Origin: Aestuariibacter sp. GS-14
GTDB taxonomy: Bacteria > Pseudomonadota > Gammaproteobacteria > Enterobacterales > Alteromonadaceae
Direction of reading: 5' to 3'
Length of the DNA: 64,000 nucleotides
NCBI RefSeq assembly: GCF_006494365.1
Contig: NZ_VHIP01000004.1
Span: forward strand, 186,001-250,000
Positions 35,787 through 45,871 of the stretch are shown here, piece after piece. The notes under the pieces are model-generated. The model had not been told where the DNA came from. It did no database searches and saw only the letters and a list, made by a program, of their open reading frames with translations. Numbering within the stretch: position 1 is the first letter of the stretch; every line of letters begins with the position of its first letter. Position numbers and translations under genes: made by a program.

Positions 35787-36872
35787 ATGCAGTCTATCAT
35801 GAGAGCCTTCGGTTTCTCGATGTTGATTTGGGGTGTTACCGCCGCATTCAGCGCAGTACAGGCAAAAGAGCTTAAAAATGTAGGGGCAGTTATCCTCCTG
35901 TATCACCATGTTGCCACCAATACACCGCGAAGCACTTCTGTAACCCCACAGGAATTTGCCGAGCATTTGGCGTTCATAAAGGCCAATTACATAGTGTTTC
36001 CACTGAAAGACATTGTAGAAGCAGCCAGACACAATAGGCCGTTGCCCGATAACGCATTGGCAATCACGTTTGACGATGGATACGACAATATCTACGAGAA
36101 CGCCCATCCATTACTAAAAGAATATGGTTTTCCTTATACTGTTTTCATTAACCCCTCGGTAATTGGTGTTCAGTCGAACCAGTTAACCTGGGACACAGTT
36201 AAGATTATGCACAAAGATGGCGTAACCTTTGCCAATCACACCCTGGATCATTTGCATATGCTGGAGAAACACGCTGGTGAGAATAACAACCAGTGGCTGA
36301 CCCGAATTTGGCAAAATGTAGAAGAGGCTGAAAAACAAATCACCGGGCACATTGGTGAATCGCTCAAATATCTGGCCTATCCGTTTGGCGAGTACAACGA
36401 AATGCTGGCAAACAAGGTAAAAGAACAGGGTTACATCGGCTTTGGGCAACATTCAGGAGCGGTGGGGCCCTTTTCTGATTTAGCCGCTATTCCACGGTTC
36501 CCCGCTGCCGGGCCCTACGCAAAGCTCTCAACGCTGAAAACCAAAATGGCCAGTTTTGCCATGCCGGTAGTTTCAGTATCACTGTCCAATCCGGAGCTCA
36601 CCGGTGCTGAATTACCCGGACCTTTTACGGTTACGCTGGATGAAAACGTCGCCAAACAATTGCGTTTAAATCAGGTAACCTGCTACTACCAGGGCGATGC
36701 GTTGCCGGTTGAGACAGACGCGAACCGCTTTAGTTTCGAACTCAGCAAAGCGCTGCCTGTAGGCCGCTCCCGAGTAAACTGCACAGCGCCATCAAACAGT
36801 ATGCCGGGTCGTTACTTTTGGTATTCAACACCGTTTTTCAGGGCCGACAAAAATGGAAACTTCCCGGATTAA
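35787..36872 (+). CDS. Secreted polysaccharide deacetylase (NodB homology)
   Basis: Protein of 361 residues with a signal peptide (about 1-27, ending VQAK). The NodB/CE4 domain shows metal and catalytic motifs: TFDDGYDN near 92-99, ANHTLDHLH near 151, and YPFGEYNE near 202. The C-terminal 110 residues form an extra beta-rich domain. It probably removes N-acetyl groups from an envelope or external glycan; the substrate is unknown. AAGGAG precedes the ATG by 5 bases. It is divergent from dinF with only 27 bases between. Confidence 0.85.
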   Translation: MQSIMRAFGFSMLIWGVTAAFSAVQAKELKNVGAVILLYHHVATNTPRSTSVTPQEFAEHLAFIKANYIVFPLKDIVEAARHNRPLPDNALAITFDDGYDNIYENAHPLLKEYGFPYTVFINPSVIGVQSNQLTWDTVKIMHKDGVTFANHTLDHLHMLEKHAGENNNQWLTRIWQNVEEAEKQITGHIGESLKYLAYPFGEYNEMLANKVKEQGYIGFGQHSGAVGPFSDLAAIPRFPAAGPYAKLSTLKTKMASFAMPVVSVSLSNPELTGAELPGPFTVTLDENVAKQLRLNQVTCYYQGDALPVETDANRFSFELSKALPVGRSRVNCTAPSNSMPGRYFWYSTPFFRADKNGNFPD

Positions 36873-36881
36873 CGCGGGGAT

Positions 36882-37490
36882 TTAAAACGAAGAACGGTTC
36901 AGTGGAATGGCGCGGATCATTTGGATGAACTTGTCGTTTACCCGGTGTTCTGCATAACCCATTTTCTGATAAAAGCGCAGGGCACCGTGGTTATCTACTT
37001 CACAGTTGAGTACGACGGCATTTTTCTTTAACGAGCGGGCTTTTTCTTCCATGTATTTAAGCAGTGCGGCGCCAACACCCGAGCGGCGCGCCGAATCAAT
37101 CACTGCAATATGGCCAACGCCCATCTCTAAAAACATGGGAGGTTCAATAACGGCCATATACAACTGTGACTTCAGCACCACATCCAGTGCCGTATCAATG
37201 CCGTAAAAATCGACGATGGATTGCAACGTTACGCGGTCAAAATTTTCTGGAAGGTGACTGTGCCAGCAACTGATCAAACCGGTTACTTCACCGTTTGTCT
37301 CTGCTACCCAGTGGTTGTCACTGCCATATTGTCCGCCGCCCTGTTGCCAAGCAAACGCAAGGTAATCCTGCGCAACCTGTGGATCGCCCAGACCAAAGAC
37401 TTCTGTTAGTAAGCGCTTACCTGCATCAAACAGAAGTGGTACGGTAACGCCGCCATCATCCAATCTGGCGCTACGTATTTCACTCAACAT
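36882..37490 (-). CDS. GNAT-family N-acetyltransferase
   Basis: Protein of 202 residues. The acetyl-CoA-binding core HIAVIDSARRSGVGAALLKY (about 134-153, R-x-x-G-x-G/A) and the C-terminal HGALRFYQKMGYAEH are typical of GNAT enzymes. The acceptor is unknown. It starts 4 bases after the Sco gene on the same strand, so it may end the oxidase transcript, though its role there is not evident. Confidence 0.82.
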   Translation of the reverse strand: MLSEIRSARLDDGGVTVPLLFDAGKRLLTEVFGLGDPQVAQDYLAFAWQQGGGQYGSDNHWVAETNGEVTGLISCWHSHLPENFDRVTLQSIVDFYGIDTALDVVLKSQLYMAVIEPPMFLEMGVGHIAVIDSARRSGVGAALLKYMEEKARSLKKNAVVLNCEVDNHGALRFYQKMGYAEHRVNDKFIQMIRAIPLNRSSF

Positions 37491-37494
37491 GGCA

Positions 37495-38148
37495 TTAGTT
37501 TTTCTTGTAATTACCTATGATTAAAGGCAAATCATTAGCAATTTGTATGCTATCACTGACGGCAAGCTCACCGGGAGTATACTTTGGTTTAAATCGTCCC
37601 AAAGCCCGCCCCTGAGGATCAATGACCACCACAGAGGCGCTGTGGTCAACCAGGTAGTTGGGGTTGTCTGTGCTTTCAGCAATGGCGTACATCAGCCCAA
37701 GAGAACGTACAAACGGAAACAATTGAGCGTGTTCACCGGTTAGTGCCACAAACTCTGTATTAAAGTACTCAACGTAAGAAGCCAGCCTTTCTGGTGAATC
37801 CCTGTTAGGATCGACCGACACAAACACTACCTGAATTGGCGCATCTGTACCATTACTTTTTAGCTCTGGATAAATTCTTCCAAGGGAGGCCATCGTGGTG
37901 GGGCAAATGTCCGGGCAGTAGGTATACCCCAGAAATAACAAACTCCAATGCCCGCTAAACACGCCGTTATCAACAGGTGTATTTGATTGATCAACCAAAC
38001 TGATGTCAGCGAGTATTCTGGGCTCGGGAAAATACTGGAAGTATTCGGGCGCTGAGACGGAAGGCTGGAAAGGCTTTACAACGGCAACAAATGCACCTGC
38101 AGACAACGCCAGTATGCCTGCAAGTGCGATCCAGATTTTTTGACTCAT
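37495..38148 (-). CDS. SCO1/SenC copper chaperone
   Basis: Protein of 217 residues. A single N-terminal anchor (about 5-25) precedes a thioredoxin-like domain. Copper ligands are visible: CPDIC (Cys78, Cys82) and His in VDHSASV near 168. It delivers copper to the CuA site of subunit II of the oxidase, on the periplasmic side. It overlaps cyoE by 4 bases, so coupling with the heme O synthase gene is likely. Confidence 0.92.
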   Translation of the reverse strand: MSQKIWIALAGILALSAGAFVAVVKPFQPSVSAPEYFQYFPEPRILADISLVDQSNTPVDNGVFSGHWSLLFLGYTYCPDICPTTMASLGRIYPELKSNGTDAPIQVVFVSVDPNRDSPERLASYVEYFNTEFVALTGEHAQLFPFVRSLGLMYAIAESTDNPNYLVDHSASVVVIDPQGRALGRFKPKYTPGELAVSDSIQIANDLPLIIGNYKKN

Positions 38149-39074
38149 AGTGTTAATGGTATGTAGTGATCTGCAAGTAATACGACAAACAATACCATGA
38201 GATGAATAATTGAAAACTTAAATGTTGTCATGGCGGTATGCTGATCAGCTGCATATTTCAATTTCAATGCATAGTACATGAAACCCGCGTTCAACAACGA
38301 TGAGCCCATCAGATAAAGCAAGTGGGCTTCACCAATCAGATAAGGCAATAAACAAACCAGACACAGCAACACGGTATATAACACTACACAGGTTTTGGTG
38401 AATTCCACACCATGCGTAACCGGTAGCATAGGTACTTTGGCTTTGGCATAGTCTTTTTCGCGGTGAATCGCCAGTGCCCAGAAATGCGGTGGCGTCCAAG
38501 TGAACACAATCAGCACCAGCAACAATGCGTAGGGATCAACCTGACCAGTTACCGCCGTCCAGCCCAGTAACGGCGGCGCTGCCCCCGCTAATCCGCCAAT
38601 GACAATGTTTTGCGGTGTGGCGCGTTTCAGGAACATGGTGTACACCACAGCATAGCCAAATAAACTGGCCAGCGTGAGCAATGCGGTTAATCTGTTAACC
38701 CATAATTCCAATGCAACGTAACCCACTACGGCCAGCACAAATGAAAATATCAGCGCGTTATTTACACTCACTTTGCCTTTGGCAACGGGACGATTAAACG
38801 TACGCGCCATCTGACTGTCGATCTTGTGATCAACCACGTGATTAATGACCGCAGCAGCACTCGCCAGCAAGCCAATTCCCGCCAGCCCTGCAACCAGTGT
38901 GGATACCGGCACCCAGCCCGGTGTAGCCAGACACATGCCTACCAGCGCTGTGAGCAGCAATAACATCACTACGCGGGGTTTGGTCATTTCATAGTAATTG
39001 CGCCAGGATGCACGCCATCCGGTGAGGGGCTTTGCAGATGATGCACTGTCAGACAATATTGTGGTTTTAGCCAT
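38145..39074 (-). CDS. cyoE: Protoheme IX farnesyltransferase (heme O synthase)
   Basis: UbiA-type membrane prenyltransferase of 309 residues with about nine helices. Asp-rich motifs are present: [15 protein letters not shown] near 79-93 and [14 protein letters not shown] near 203-216. It adds farnesyl to heme b, giving heme O, which CtaA then oxidises to heme A. GGAGG precedes the ATG. It is co-directional with ctaA, 9 bases downstream of it. The symbol ctaB is equally used. Confidence 0.93.
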   Translation of the reverse strand: MAKTTILSDSASSAKPLTGWRASWRNYYEMTKPRVVMLLLLTALVGMCLATPGWVPVSTLVAGLAGIGLLASAAAVINHVVDHKIDSQMARTFNRPVAKGKVSVNNALIFSFVLAVVGYVALELWVNRLTALLTLASLFGYAVVYTMFLKRATPQNIVIGGLAGAAPPLLGWTAVTGQVDPYALLLVLIVFTWTPPHFWALAIHREKDYAKAKVPMLPVTHGVEFTKTCVVLYTVLLCLVCLLPYLIGEAHLLYLMGSSLLNAGFMYYALKLKYAADQHTAMTTFKFSIIHLMVLFVVLLADHYIPLTL

Positions 39075-39083
39075 AACAGCCTC

Positions 39084-40061
39084 CTACACTTTTCGATACA
39101 GGGTGTAAGTGATCATCACCAACACCAATAATAAACAGGCAGCAATGGCATTGTGCAACACTGCCACACTCAGAGGCAGGCTGAATACCACGTTACTCAC
39201 CCCCAGACCCACTTGCAGCAACAGTACTGAAGCCAGGATCACTGCAGCTTGCCTTATTACCCTTGAACCTGAACGACGGAACAGGGTGAGTGCGAGCCAG
39301 CTTAAATACAGCAGGGTTACCACCGCGCCGAAGCGATGCACTATGTGCATTGTCATGCGCTCAGGATAGCTGTGCGCGCCAAACTCATAATTATCCGCGT
39401 CGGGCACACTGTAGGCACCATTGAAGTCAATGCTGCCCATCCAGTTACCTTCGCACACCGGAAACTGAGTACAGGCCAACGCGGCATAATTTGCTGATGT
39501 CCAGCCACCTAATGCGATTTGCGCAACCAGCACCACCACCCCAAGTGCAGCAAAGCCGGCATAGCGTTTAACGCGGGCATTGACATACCCAAGACGAAAC
39601 GCCGACAGGCGCAAATACAATAAAAACAAGCAGGTAAGTACACTAAACCCACCCAGCAAATGGCCCATCACCACTACCGGTAACAAATTCAGGGTAACAG
39701 TCCACATGCCGAGCAGTGCCTGAAAGATCACCAGACCAAGCAATAGCATTGGCAGTTTTAGCGGCCTGTTTGGCTCGCGCTTTATCAGTGTGATGATGGC
39801 AATAGCCAGAATGCACAGCCCTAATGTGCCGGCAAAATAGCGGTGAATCATTTCGTTCCATGCCTTGTGCGCCTCTACCGGACGTTCAGGGTACGCTTCA
39901 TTTGCAGCCTCAACGTGATGCTCTGCTTCGGGCACGGTTAGGTGTCCGTAGCAGCCGGGCCAATCAGGGCAGCCCAGACCAGCGTCGGTTAAGCGTGTGT
40001 ATGCGCCCAGTACAATCACCACAACAGCCAGTATGATGCTGAAACCAACCAGTTTACGCAT
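39084..40061 (-). CDS. ctaA: Heme A synthase CtaA/COX15
   Basis: Membrane protein of 325 residues with eight helices. TDAGLGCPDWPGCYG near 26-40 holds the conserved Cys pair; heme-ligand His occur in EMIHRYFAG, VVMGHLLGG, MHIVHRFGA and VAVLHNA. It oxidises the C8 methyl of heme O to make heme A. AAGGAG is ideally placed before the ATG. It runs in the oxidase unit between the 190-residue associated protein and cyoE. Confidence 0.93.
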   Translation of the reverse strand: MRKLVGFSIILAVVVIVLGAYTRLTDAGLGCPDWPGCYGHLTVPEAEHHVEAANEAYPERPVEAHKAWNEMIHRYFAGTLGLCILAIAIITLIKREPNRPLKLPMLLLGLVIFQALLGMWTVTLNLLPVVVMGHLLGGFSVLTCLFLLYLRLSAFRLGYVNARVKRYAGFAALGVVVLVAQIALGGWTSANYAALACTQFPVCEGNWMGSIDFNGAYSVPDADNYEFGAHSYPERMTMHIVHRFGAVVTLLYLSWLALTLFRRSGSRVIRQAAVILASVLLLQVGLGVSNVVFSLPLSVAVLHNAIAACLLLVLVMITYTLYRKV

Positions 40062-40070
40062 AACGACTCC

Positions 40071-40643
40071 TTATCCAATACGCGATAGTTTTAGCAACTT
40101 ACGCAAGTCTGCCAGCACATCGCGACTGCCCATGATTGCGTCCTGACGCAATGCATAAACCGGGAAACGCAGCATAGCGTTAGCCTGGGTATCCACAATA
40201 AACAGGTGATCAACTAACGCCGTGTTATTAAGCGAAGCGGCCTGCTCAGCAGTAACCGTCATTGCCTGAATATGGGTGTAGTCAGCAAGCTTCGCAGAAG
40301 CCATTGGGTCACTGGATGGTGTGATAAATACAGCCGGCTTGGCTCTGTCAGTTTCTTTACCCAAGGCTACCCACACTTGCTGAATGGCATAAAGGGCATT
40401 TTCGCACTCTGCATTACAGGCAGCAGGCACTATATACATCACCCGCCAGCTAGGCGGTTGGTTTTCCAATACCGACGTTAGCGATACAACGGGTTGTAAT
40501 AATTCACCGCGATTGGTGGCGCCGCGTTCAAACCAGTCTCCATCAAGTGCCAGTTTAGCCAGCACGACAGGCAGTACAAATACCGCAAAAATAATCAGGA
40601 GGGAGCGTTTAGGCCTTTCTTGAGTCTGAACCATAGTTGTCAT
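40071..40643 (-). CDS. Oxidase-associated single-pass membrane protein
   Basis: Protein of 190 residues. One N-terminal helix (about 15-32) is followed by a periplasmic domain with WRVMYIVPAACNAECENAL (two Cys, C-x3-C) and later FIVDTQANAMLRFP. The fold hints at a thioredoxin/Sco-like module with a relaxed Cys motif. A gene of this kind usually sits between SURF1 and ctaA in gammaproteobacterial oxidase clusters. It starts inside the SURF1 gene (35-base overlap). A copper or assembly role is inferred. Confidence 0.72.
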   Translation of the reverse strand: MTTMVQTQERPKRSLLIIFAVFVLPVVLAKLALDGDWFERGATNRGELLQPVVSLTSVLENQPPSWRVMYIVPAACNAECENALYAIQQVWVALGKETDRAKPAVFITPSSDPMASAKLADYTHIQAMTVTAEQAASLNNTALVDHLFIVDTQANAMLRFPVYALRQDAIMGSRDVLADLRKLLKLSRIG

Positions 40644-41388
40644 TATTGTTTGCTCTCCGCATTAACACTGAAAAAAAGATAACGACAGCGGCGAGCGCCA
40701 GGCCAAACCACTGAATAGCATAACCAAGATGCTTTTCAGGGGGCATAACTACTGCCTGCCAAACCGGTGTAAAGCCAGTCAGATCAGGCGCAGACGCAAT
40801 TCGCTGTACAAGAATATTGGGCATGGACGTGCCCCATTGAAAATTGAGATTTGCTATGTCAATTTGCTGCAGTCGCAACGGAAAAGTATTGAACTGCGTG
40901 GCGGTTTCGGAAATTAACCGGTTGTTACCCGGTACAGAAATTACGCCCTCCATATTGAACACGTTGGCAGGCATCACGATATCCGGCAATTGGTCACGTT
41001 GAGCTGGTGCGGGTACCCAACCCAAATTAACTAGGAATTGCTGCTCTTGAGAACGAACCGGCACGATCACAGCGTAGCCAGGCTTCCCCTGATAAACCTG
41101 ATTATCCAGCAGAATAGCCCGGCTGGAATCAACCTCAGCACTAAAAGACACGGGTATATCTCTTACATCGCTAAAAGATTGTAAGGCTTGCGAAACCTGC
41201 ATTGGCGCCTGAGCTGCTTTTTGCGCTATGCTGTGCAAACGTTGTTGTTTTTGTTCCATGCGCGCAAGCTGCCAACAACCCAAGGATACCATTATTGCTA
41301 CAGCAATTATGGTTATCAGGGTTGCCAAAACCGGCCAGGACCTACCTGATGAGCGCTTGGATTGGCCGTTGGCAGGAGTAACTGGCAT
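40609..41388 (-). CDS. SURF1-family oxidase assembly protein
   Basis: Protein of 259 residues with helices at both ends: about 20-40 running into GCWQLARMEQK, and near 230-250 in YAIQWFGLALAAVVIF. Between them is a periplasmic domain with LDNQVYQGKPGYAV and LVNLGWVPAP. SURF1 aids heme A insertion into subunit I. The ATG at 41388 gives the family length. It overlaps by two bases the ATG of the opposed DUF2909 gene, and it has no strong ribosome site, so a downstream start cannot be excluded. Confidence 0.88.
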   Translation of the reverse strand: MPVTPANGQSKRSSGRSWPVLATLITIIAVAIMVSLGCWQLARMEQKQQRLHSIAQKAAQAPMQVSQALQSFSDVRDIPVSFSAEVDSSRAILLDNQVYQGKPGYAVIVPVRSQEQQFLVNLGWVPAPAQRDQLPDIVMPANVFNMEGVISVPGNNRLISETATQFNTFPLRLQQIDIANLNFQWGTSMPNILVQRIASAPDLTGFTPVWQAVVMPPEKHLGYAIQWFGLALAAVVIFFSVLMRRANNNDNYGSDSRKA

Positions 41389-41596
41389 GTTAGTTAAAAT
41401 AGTAATCGTTGGATTGTTGCTGTTTATGGTGTTTAACCTGTTTCTGGCCATGAAAGCCATGTTAGGTAACAATCCCAAACACCAGCCCATGAGCAAATAT
41501 ATTGGGCGCAGGGTAATGACATCAGCCCTTATAGTGGTGATCATTTTGCTGGCAATTTCTACCGGTCTCATCACACCTAACCCGCGCCCGTATTAG
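41387..41596 (+). CDS. DUF2909 small twin-transmembrane protein
   Basis: Protein of 69 residues with two hydrophobic helices (about 2-20 and 43-60), the link KYIGRRVMTSAL and the end GLITPNPRPY, matching the DUF2909 family that is regularly found in oxidase clusters. It is the only gene of the locus on the plus strand. AGGAG lies 8 bases before its ATG, inside the SURF1 coding region. It ends 3 bases before the convergent subunit III gene. Confidence 0.8.
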   Translation: MLVKIVIVGLLLFMVFNLFLAMKAMLGNNPKHQPMSKYIGRRVMTSALIVVIILLAISTGLITPNPRPY

Positions 41597-41599
41597 CGT

Positions 41600-42481
41600 T
41601 TACAGCACGTACACAAATACGTAAAGCATTACCCATACAACATCTACAAAATGCCAGTACCAGCTACCAGCCTGGAACGCAAAGTGGTTGTCGTGGGTGA
41701 AGTGGCCCTTCAGCACACGCAGGAACAATACAATGAGTATGATGGTTCCCAGCGTAACGTGCATACCGTGGAAACCGGTAAGCAAGAAGAACGTATTGCC
41801 GTAAATACCTGATTGCAGGGTTAACCCCAGCTCCTGATAGGCATGAATATATTCTTCAACCTGTAAGGACAAAAATGTACACCCAAGTAATATCGTTACA
41901 CCCAACATTGCCGTTAACTGCTTCCGCTTACCCTGTTCCAGGCCAACATGAGCAAAGTGCAAAGTAACGGATGACACTAACAGAATGATGGTGTTGATGG
42001 TGGGTAAACCTGCCCAGCTCATCGCCGTAGTAGTTGTGCCTCCGGGTGTTTGAATGAGAGGCCAGAACGCTTCAAATCCGGGCCATAACACTTCGTTGGT
42101 CATGGCGTTGTTTGACTCGCCAGACAACCAGGGCAGGGCAATTACGCGTGCATAAAACAGCGCTCCAAAGAATGCGCAAAAGAACATCACTTCAGAGAAG
42201 ATAAACCAGCTCATTCCCTGACGGTAAGAACGGCCAAGCTGATCGCTGTACAGGCCACTCATTGATTCGTTGATCTGATCGCGGAACCAGCCAAACAACA
42301 TCACCAACAGCACAGCAATGCCTACTGCCAGGATATTGTGCCCAAAGCCACTCTCGCCACGCGTACTCTCAATTACAAAGGTACCGGCCCCTACTGCAAT
42401 TAAAAACAACGCAACGGCCCCTATGATAGGCCATATGCTTTGTGCCGGAACATAATACTTCTGATACTCTTGTTGTTGCAT
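41600..42481 (-). CDS. ctaE: Cytochrome c oxidase subunit III
   Basis: Membrane protein of 293 residues with seven helices. SEVMFFCAFFGALFYAR and the C-terminal WYWHFVDVVWVMLYVFVYV are typical of subunit III of aa3 oxidases. It stabilises the core and the proton entry path. The ATG at 42481 has AAGGAG at ideal spacing; an upstream in-frame start at 42502 lies over the Cox11 stop. It lies 17 bases downstream of ctaG. Confidence 0.93.
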   Translation of the reverse strand: MQQQEYQKYYVPAQSIWPIIGAVALFLIAVGAGTFVIESTRGESGFGHNILAVGIAVLLVMLFGWFRDQINESMSGLYSDQLGRSYRQGMSWFIFSEVMFFCAFFGALFYARVIALPWLSGESNNAMTNEVLWPGFEAFWPLIQTPGGTTTTAMSWAGLPTINTIILLVSSVTLHFAHVGLEQGKRKQLTAMLGVTILLGCTFLSLQVEEYIHAYQELGLTLQSGIYGNTFFLLTGFHGMHVTLGTIILIVLFLRVLKGHFTHDNHFAFQAGSWYWHFVDVVWVMLYVFVYVL

Positions 42482-42498
42482 AATGTTCTCCTTCGACC

Positions 42499-43074
42499 TC
42501 AATTCTCAGTGATTGAAGTCAGGAAAGGGTTAGTTTTTTTGTCACCACCGTTGCCGCCGGTGACGTCAAATAACGTGTATTGCACAGTGAAAAAATGTAT
42601 GTCTTCAGGAATTTGTGGATCGACGTAGAAACGCATTGGCATTAGTGCTTCGCCACCTGCACTCAGTGGCTGACTGTTAAAGCAAAAGCACTCGGTTTTG
42701 TTCAGAAACAATGCTGCCTGACCGGGTGTAACCGACGGGATAGCCTGTGCCACCATTTGCTTTGAAGCGGGGTTTCTTACATAAAACTCAACCGTATTCA
42801 ATTCGCCAGGATGCACCTTTACGCGATGTGTTTGCGCCCGAAATTCCCATGGCATGCCCGTATGCGTGCGGGTAATGAATTCCACCGTTATAGTGCGGGA
42901 TTCATCAACCTCACCAACATAGGCCGTAGCAGCTGTTTCGTTGGTTTTGCCGTTAATGCCGGTAATGTCGCAGAACACGTCATATAACGGCACCAATGCA
43001 AAACCAAATCCAAACATGGCCACTACAACCAGGACTAACTTTCCTACCAATGCGGTGTGGGAAGTTGTTGCCAT
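42499..43074 (-). CDS. ctaG: Cytochrome c oxidase assembly protein CtaG/Cox11
   Basis: Protein of 191 residues with one N-terminal helix (about 10-30) and an immunoglobulin-like periplasmic domain with the copper ligands in ECFCFNSQPL near 128. Cox11 supplies copper for the CuB site of subunit I. It lies 10 bases downstream of the subunit I gene, in the usual order II-I-Cox11-III. Confidence 0.93.
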   Translation of the reverse strand: MATTSHTALVGKLVLVVVAMFGFGFALVPLYDVFCDITGINGKTNETAATAYVGEVDESRTITVEFITRTHTGMPWEFRAQTHRVKVHPGELNTVEFYVRNPASKQMVAQAIPSVTPGQAALFLNKTECFCFNSQPLSAGGEALMPMRFYVDPQIPEDIHFFTVQYTLFDVTGGNGGDKKTNPFLTSITEN

Positions 43075-43084
43075 AACAGTCTGC

Positions 43085-44698
43085 CTATTTCACTACAGGG
43101 GGCGTTTCAAACGAGTGGTACGGTGCCGGTGACGGAATTTCCCATTCCAGACCCTCTGCCCCTTCCCACACCTGACTAGTCACTGGTTCACCCTGCTTGC
43201 GGCATGCTTTAATCATTACCCACAGGAATATCAGCTGAGACAAACCGAATGCGAAACCACCAATACTGATCCACTTGTTAAAGTCGGCAAATTGCAGTGC
43301 GTAATCCGGAATACGGCGCGGCATACCGGCCAATCCCACGAAGTGCATAGGGAAGAACAGTAGATTTACCGAAATCAGTGAACACCAGAAGTGCCACTTC
43401 GCCAGCGTGATATCAAACATCCGTCCGGTCCATTTGGGTAGCCAGTAATACACTGCCGCCATAATGGAAAAGATGGCCCCTGTTACCAGTACATAGTGGA
43501 AGTGCGCCACAACAAAGTAGGTATCGTGGTACTGGAAATCCACTGGCGTAATGGCCAGCATCAAACCAGACAAACCCCCGATGGTGAACAGCACAATGAA
43601 CGCCAGGGCAAACATCATGGGAATTTCAAATGTCATGGAGCCACGCCACATAGTGGCCACCCAGTTGAACACTTTTACCCCGGTGGGCACCGAAATCAGC
43701 ATGGTGGCGAACATGAAGAACATCTCTGCCGCCACGGGCATGCCGGTGGTAAACATGTGGTGAGCCCATACAATAAAGCTGAGCAACGCAATTGATGCAG
43801 TGGCGTAAACCATTGATGCGTAACCAAACAAGCGTTTGCGCGCAAACGTAGGCACGATTTGCGAGATAATGCCAAACGCTGGCAGGATCATGATGTATAC
43901 CTCAGGGTGCCCAAAGAACCAGAAAATGTGCTGGAACATAACAGGATCACCACCACCAGCGGCGTTAAAGAAACTGGTGCCGAAGAATTTATCGGTAAGG
44001 ATCATGGTAACTGCGCCTGCCAGCACCGGCATAACCGCAATCAGCAGGAACGCAGTGATCAGCCAGGTCCACACGAACAGTGGCATTTTCATCCAGGTCA
44101 TGCCTGGTGCGCGCATGTTGAAAATGGTCACAATTACGTTAATCGCGCCCATAATGGATGAAATACCCATTATGTGAACGGAAAACACAAAGAGTGCCGT
44201 ACTGTCGCCGCTGTAAGTGGTAGAAAGCGGTGCATAGAATGTCCAGCCAAACGCCGGGCCACCGCCTTCCATAAACAATGATGCAAGCAGAATAGTGAAG
44301 GCAAATGGCAGGATCCAGAAGCTCCAGTTATTCATACGTGGCAATGCCATGTCAGGCGCGCCTATCATCATGGGCACCAGCCAGTTTGCCAAACCGGTAA
44401 AGGCTGGCATTACAGCACCAAACACCATGATCAAACCGTGTACGGTAGTCATTTGGTTAAAGAAGTTAGGCTCGACTATTTGCAATCCAGGCTGGAACAG
44501 TTCAGCCCGAATAACCATAGCCATCGCACCACCGGTTAAAAACATGATGAAGGCAAACCACAGGTAAAGTGTGCCTATGTCTTTGTGGTTGGTGGTTAAT
44601 ACCCAGCGCATTATACCTTTGGGTATATGATGATCGTGATGATCGTCGTGGTCAGCCGCTGCGTGATCAGGGCTAACAATGTCTGTTGCTTTACTCAT
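43085..44698 (-). CDS. ctaD: Cytochrome c oxidase subunit I (aa3 type)
   Basis: Protein of 537 residues with twelve helices. Heme and CuB ligands are in [28 protein letters not shown] (His-Tyr pair) and [12 protein letters not shown]. The E of GHPEVY belongs to the K-channel, so this is an A-type oxidase. The His/Asp-rich N-terminus (HDDHHDHH) may bind metal. It reduces O2 to water and pumps protons. It lies 9 bases after ctaC in the operon. Confidence 0.96.
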   Translation of the reverse strand: MSKATDIVSPDHAAADHDDHHDHHIPKGIMRWVLTTNHKDIGTLYLWFAFIMFLTGGAMAMVIRAELFQPGLQIVEPNFFNQMTTVHGLIMVFGAVMPAFTGLANWLVPMMIGAPDMALPRMNNWSFWILPFAFTILLASLFMEGGGPAFGWTFYAPLSTTYSGDSTALFVFSVHIMGISSIMGAINVIVTIFNMRAPGMTWMKMPLFVWTWLITAFLLIAVMPVLAGAVTMILTDKFFGTSFFNAAGGGDPVMFQHIFWFFGHPEVYIMILPAFGIISQIVPTFARKRLFGYASMVYATASIALLSFIVWAHHMFTTGMPVAAEMFFMFATMLISVPTGVKVFNWVATMWRGSMTFEIPMMFALAFIVLFTIGGLSGLMLAITPVDFQYHDTYFVVAHFHYVLVTGAIFSIMAAVYYWLPKWTGRMFDITLAKWHFWCSLISVNLLFFPMHFVGLAGMPRRIPDYALQFADFNKWISIGGFAFGLSQLIFLWVMIKACRKQGEPVTSQVWEGAEGLEWEIPSPAPYHSFETPPVVK

Positions 44699-44707
44699 GA
44701 TCCGCTC

Positions 44708-45871
44708 CTATTGGCCTGTTGCGACGGCATTAACGTCTTTCGGTTGAATTAACTGACCGGTATTGTTGCCCCAGGCATTACGCTCGTAGGTTACTACCGC
44801 GGCAATTTCCTTCAGGCTCAGCATTTTGCCAAAAGCCTGCATGGCAGTGCCGGTTTTACCGTTCAACACAATGTCGATATGCGCAGTAGGATCATTCTGA
44901 GTAGCCAGCACGCTGCCTTTTAGTGCAGGGAACACGCCAGGCAAGCCTTCACCATTTGGCATATGGCAAGCCGCACAGGTTGCGTTGTAAACACGCTCAC
45001 CTTCGGCCATCAGCTCTTCTTTGCTCATGCTCATTGCCAGTAGGCGTTGCTCTTCTTCACGCGCCTCACGCTGTACAGTTTCCTGTTCGCTGATCCAGGC
45101 TTCATACGCATTGGGCTCTTTGGCAATGACTACCACTGGCATAAAGCCGTGATCCTTACCGCACAACTCCGCGCACTGACCCCGATACACACCAGGCTCA
45201 TCCACGTTGGCCCAGGCCTCGTTGATAAATCCAGGATTCGCGTCTTTTTTCACCGCAAAATCTGGTACCCACCAGGAGTGGATTACGTCATCAGATGTGA
45301 TCAGGAAACGCACTTTTTTACCGGTTGGAATCACCAAAGGACGATCAACCTCAAGCAGGTAGTTCTCACCTTTCTCGAAGCGATTATTGATTTGTTCGCG
45401 TTGCGTGGCGAGCAGGGAGTAGAACTCGACTTCGCGATCCATGTACTTGTAATGCCATTTCCACTGCGAACCAGTTACCAGTACGGTAAGATCCGCTTCA
45501 GTGGTATCTTCCATGGCAATCAGGGTTTTCGCGGCAGGCACTGCCATGAATATCAGAATTAAAAACGGAATTACCGTCCAGGCAATTTCCACCTTCACAC
45601 TTTCATGAAAATTCGCGGGTTTGGCACCGCGGGACTTTCTGTGCAGGTACATAGAAACAAACATGACACCGAACACCACTACTGCAATCCCTACACAAAT
45701 AGAGAACATCAGCATGTGGAGATCGTATACCTGTCCACTGATTTCCGTTGCGCCGCGCCGCAAATTTAATGCCGACACGTCGTTACTTCCCGCAGCAATC
45801 GCTGTCGTTCCGACTACTAACAGAACCAATGCAGTACAGGCTTTCAGTACGCATCTCTCGAGTTGCTTCAC
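44708..45871 (-). CDS. ctaC: Cytochrome c oxidase subunit II with fused cytochrome c
   Basis: Protein of 387 residues: a signal or first helix, two membrane helices (about 50-75 and 92-112), and a cupredoxin CuA domain with RGQCAELCGKDHGFMP. A C-terminal cytochrome c domain carries the heme motif TCAACH near 302, as in caa3-like oxidases. Electrons enter through CuA. The start is a GTG with GGAGG 6 bases upstream. It is the first gene of the oxidase unit; the 330 bp upstream must hold the promoter. Confidence 0.95.
   Translation of the reverse strand: MKQLERCVLKACTALVLLVVGTTAIAAGSNDVSALNLRRGATEISGQVYDLHMLMFSICVGIAVVVFGVMFVSMYLHRKSRGAKPANFHESVKVEIAWTVIPFLILIFMAVPAAKTLIAMEDTTEADLTVLVTGSQWKWHYKYMDREVEFYSLLATQREQINNRFEKGENYLLEVDRPLVIPTGKKVRFLITSDDVIHSWWVPDFAVKKDANPGFINEAWANVDEPGVYRGQCAELCGKDHGFMPVVVIAKEPNAYEAWISEQETVQREAREEEQRLLAMSMSKEELMAEGERVYNATCAACHMPNGEGLPGVFPALKGSVLATQNDPTAHIDIVLNGKTGTAMQAFGKMLSLKEIAAVVTYERNAWGNNTGQLIQPKDVNAVATGQ

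Noticed and set aside
35760-36107. N-terminal extension of the MATE frame
   Set aside because: It runs over the signal peptide and NodB domain of the deacetylase and has no family similarity.
41389-41574. N-terminal extension of the SURF1 frame
   Set aside because: It is the antisense shadow of DUF2909, whose family match and ribosome site are good.
43496-44567. Several long antisense ORFs opposite ctaD
   Set aside because: They mirror the codon bias of the conserved subunit I gene and show no domain.
45047-45562. 171-codon antisense ORF opposite ctaC
   Set aside because: Shadow of the subunit II gene; no ribosome site and no recognisable family.
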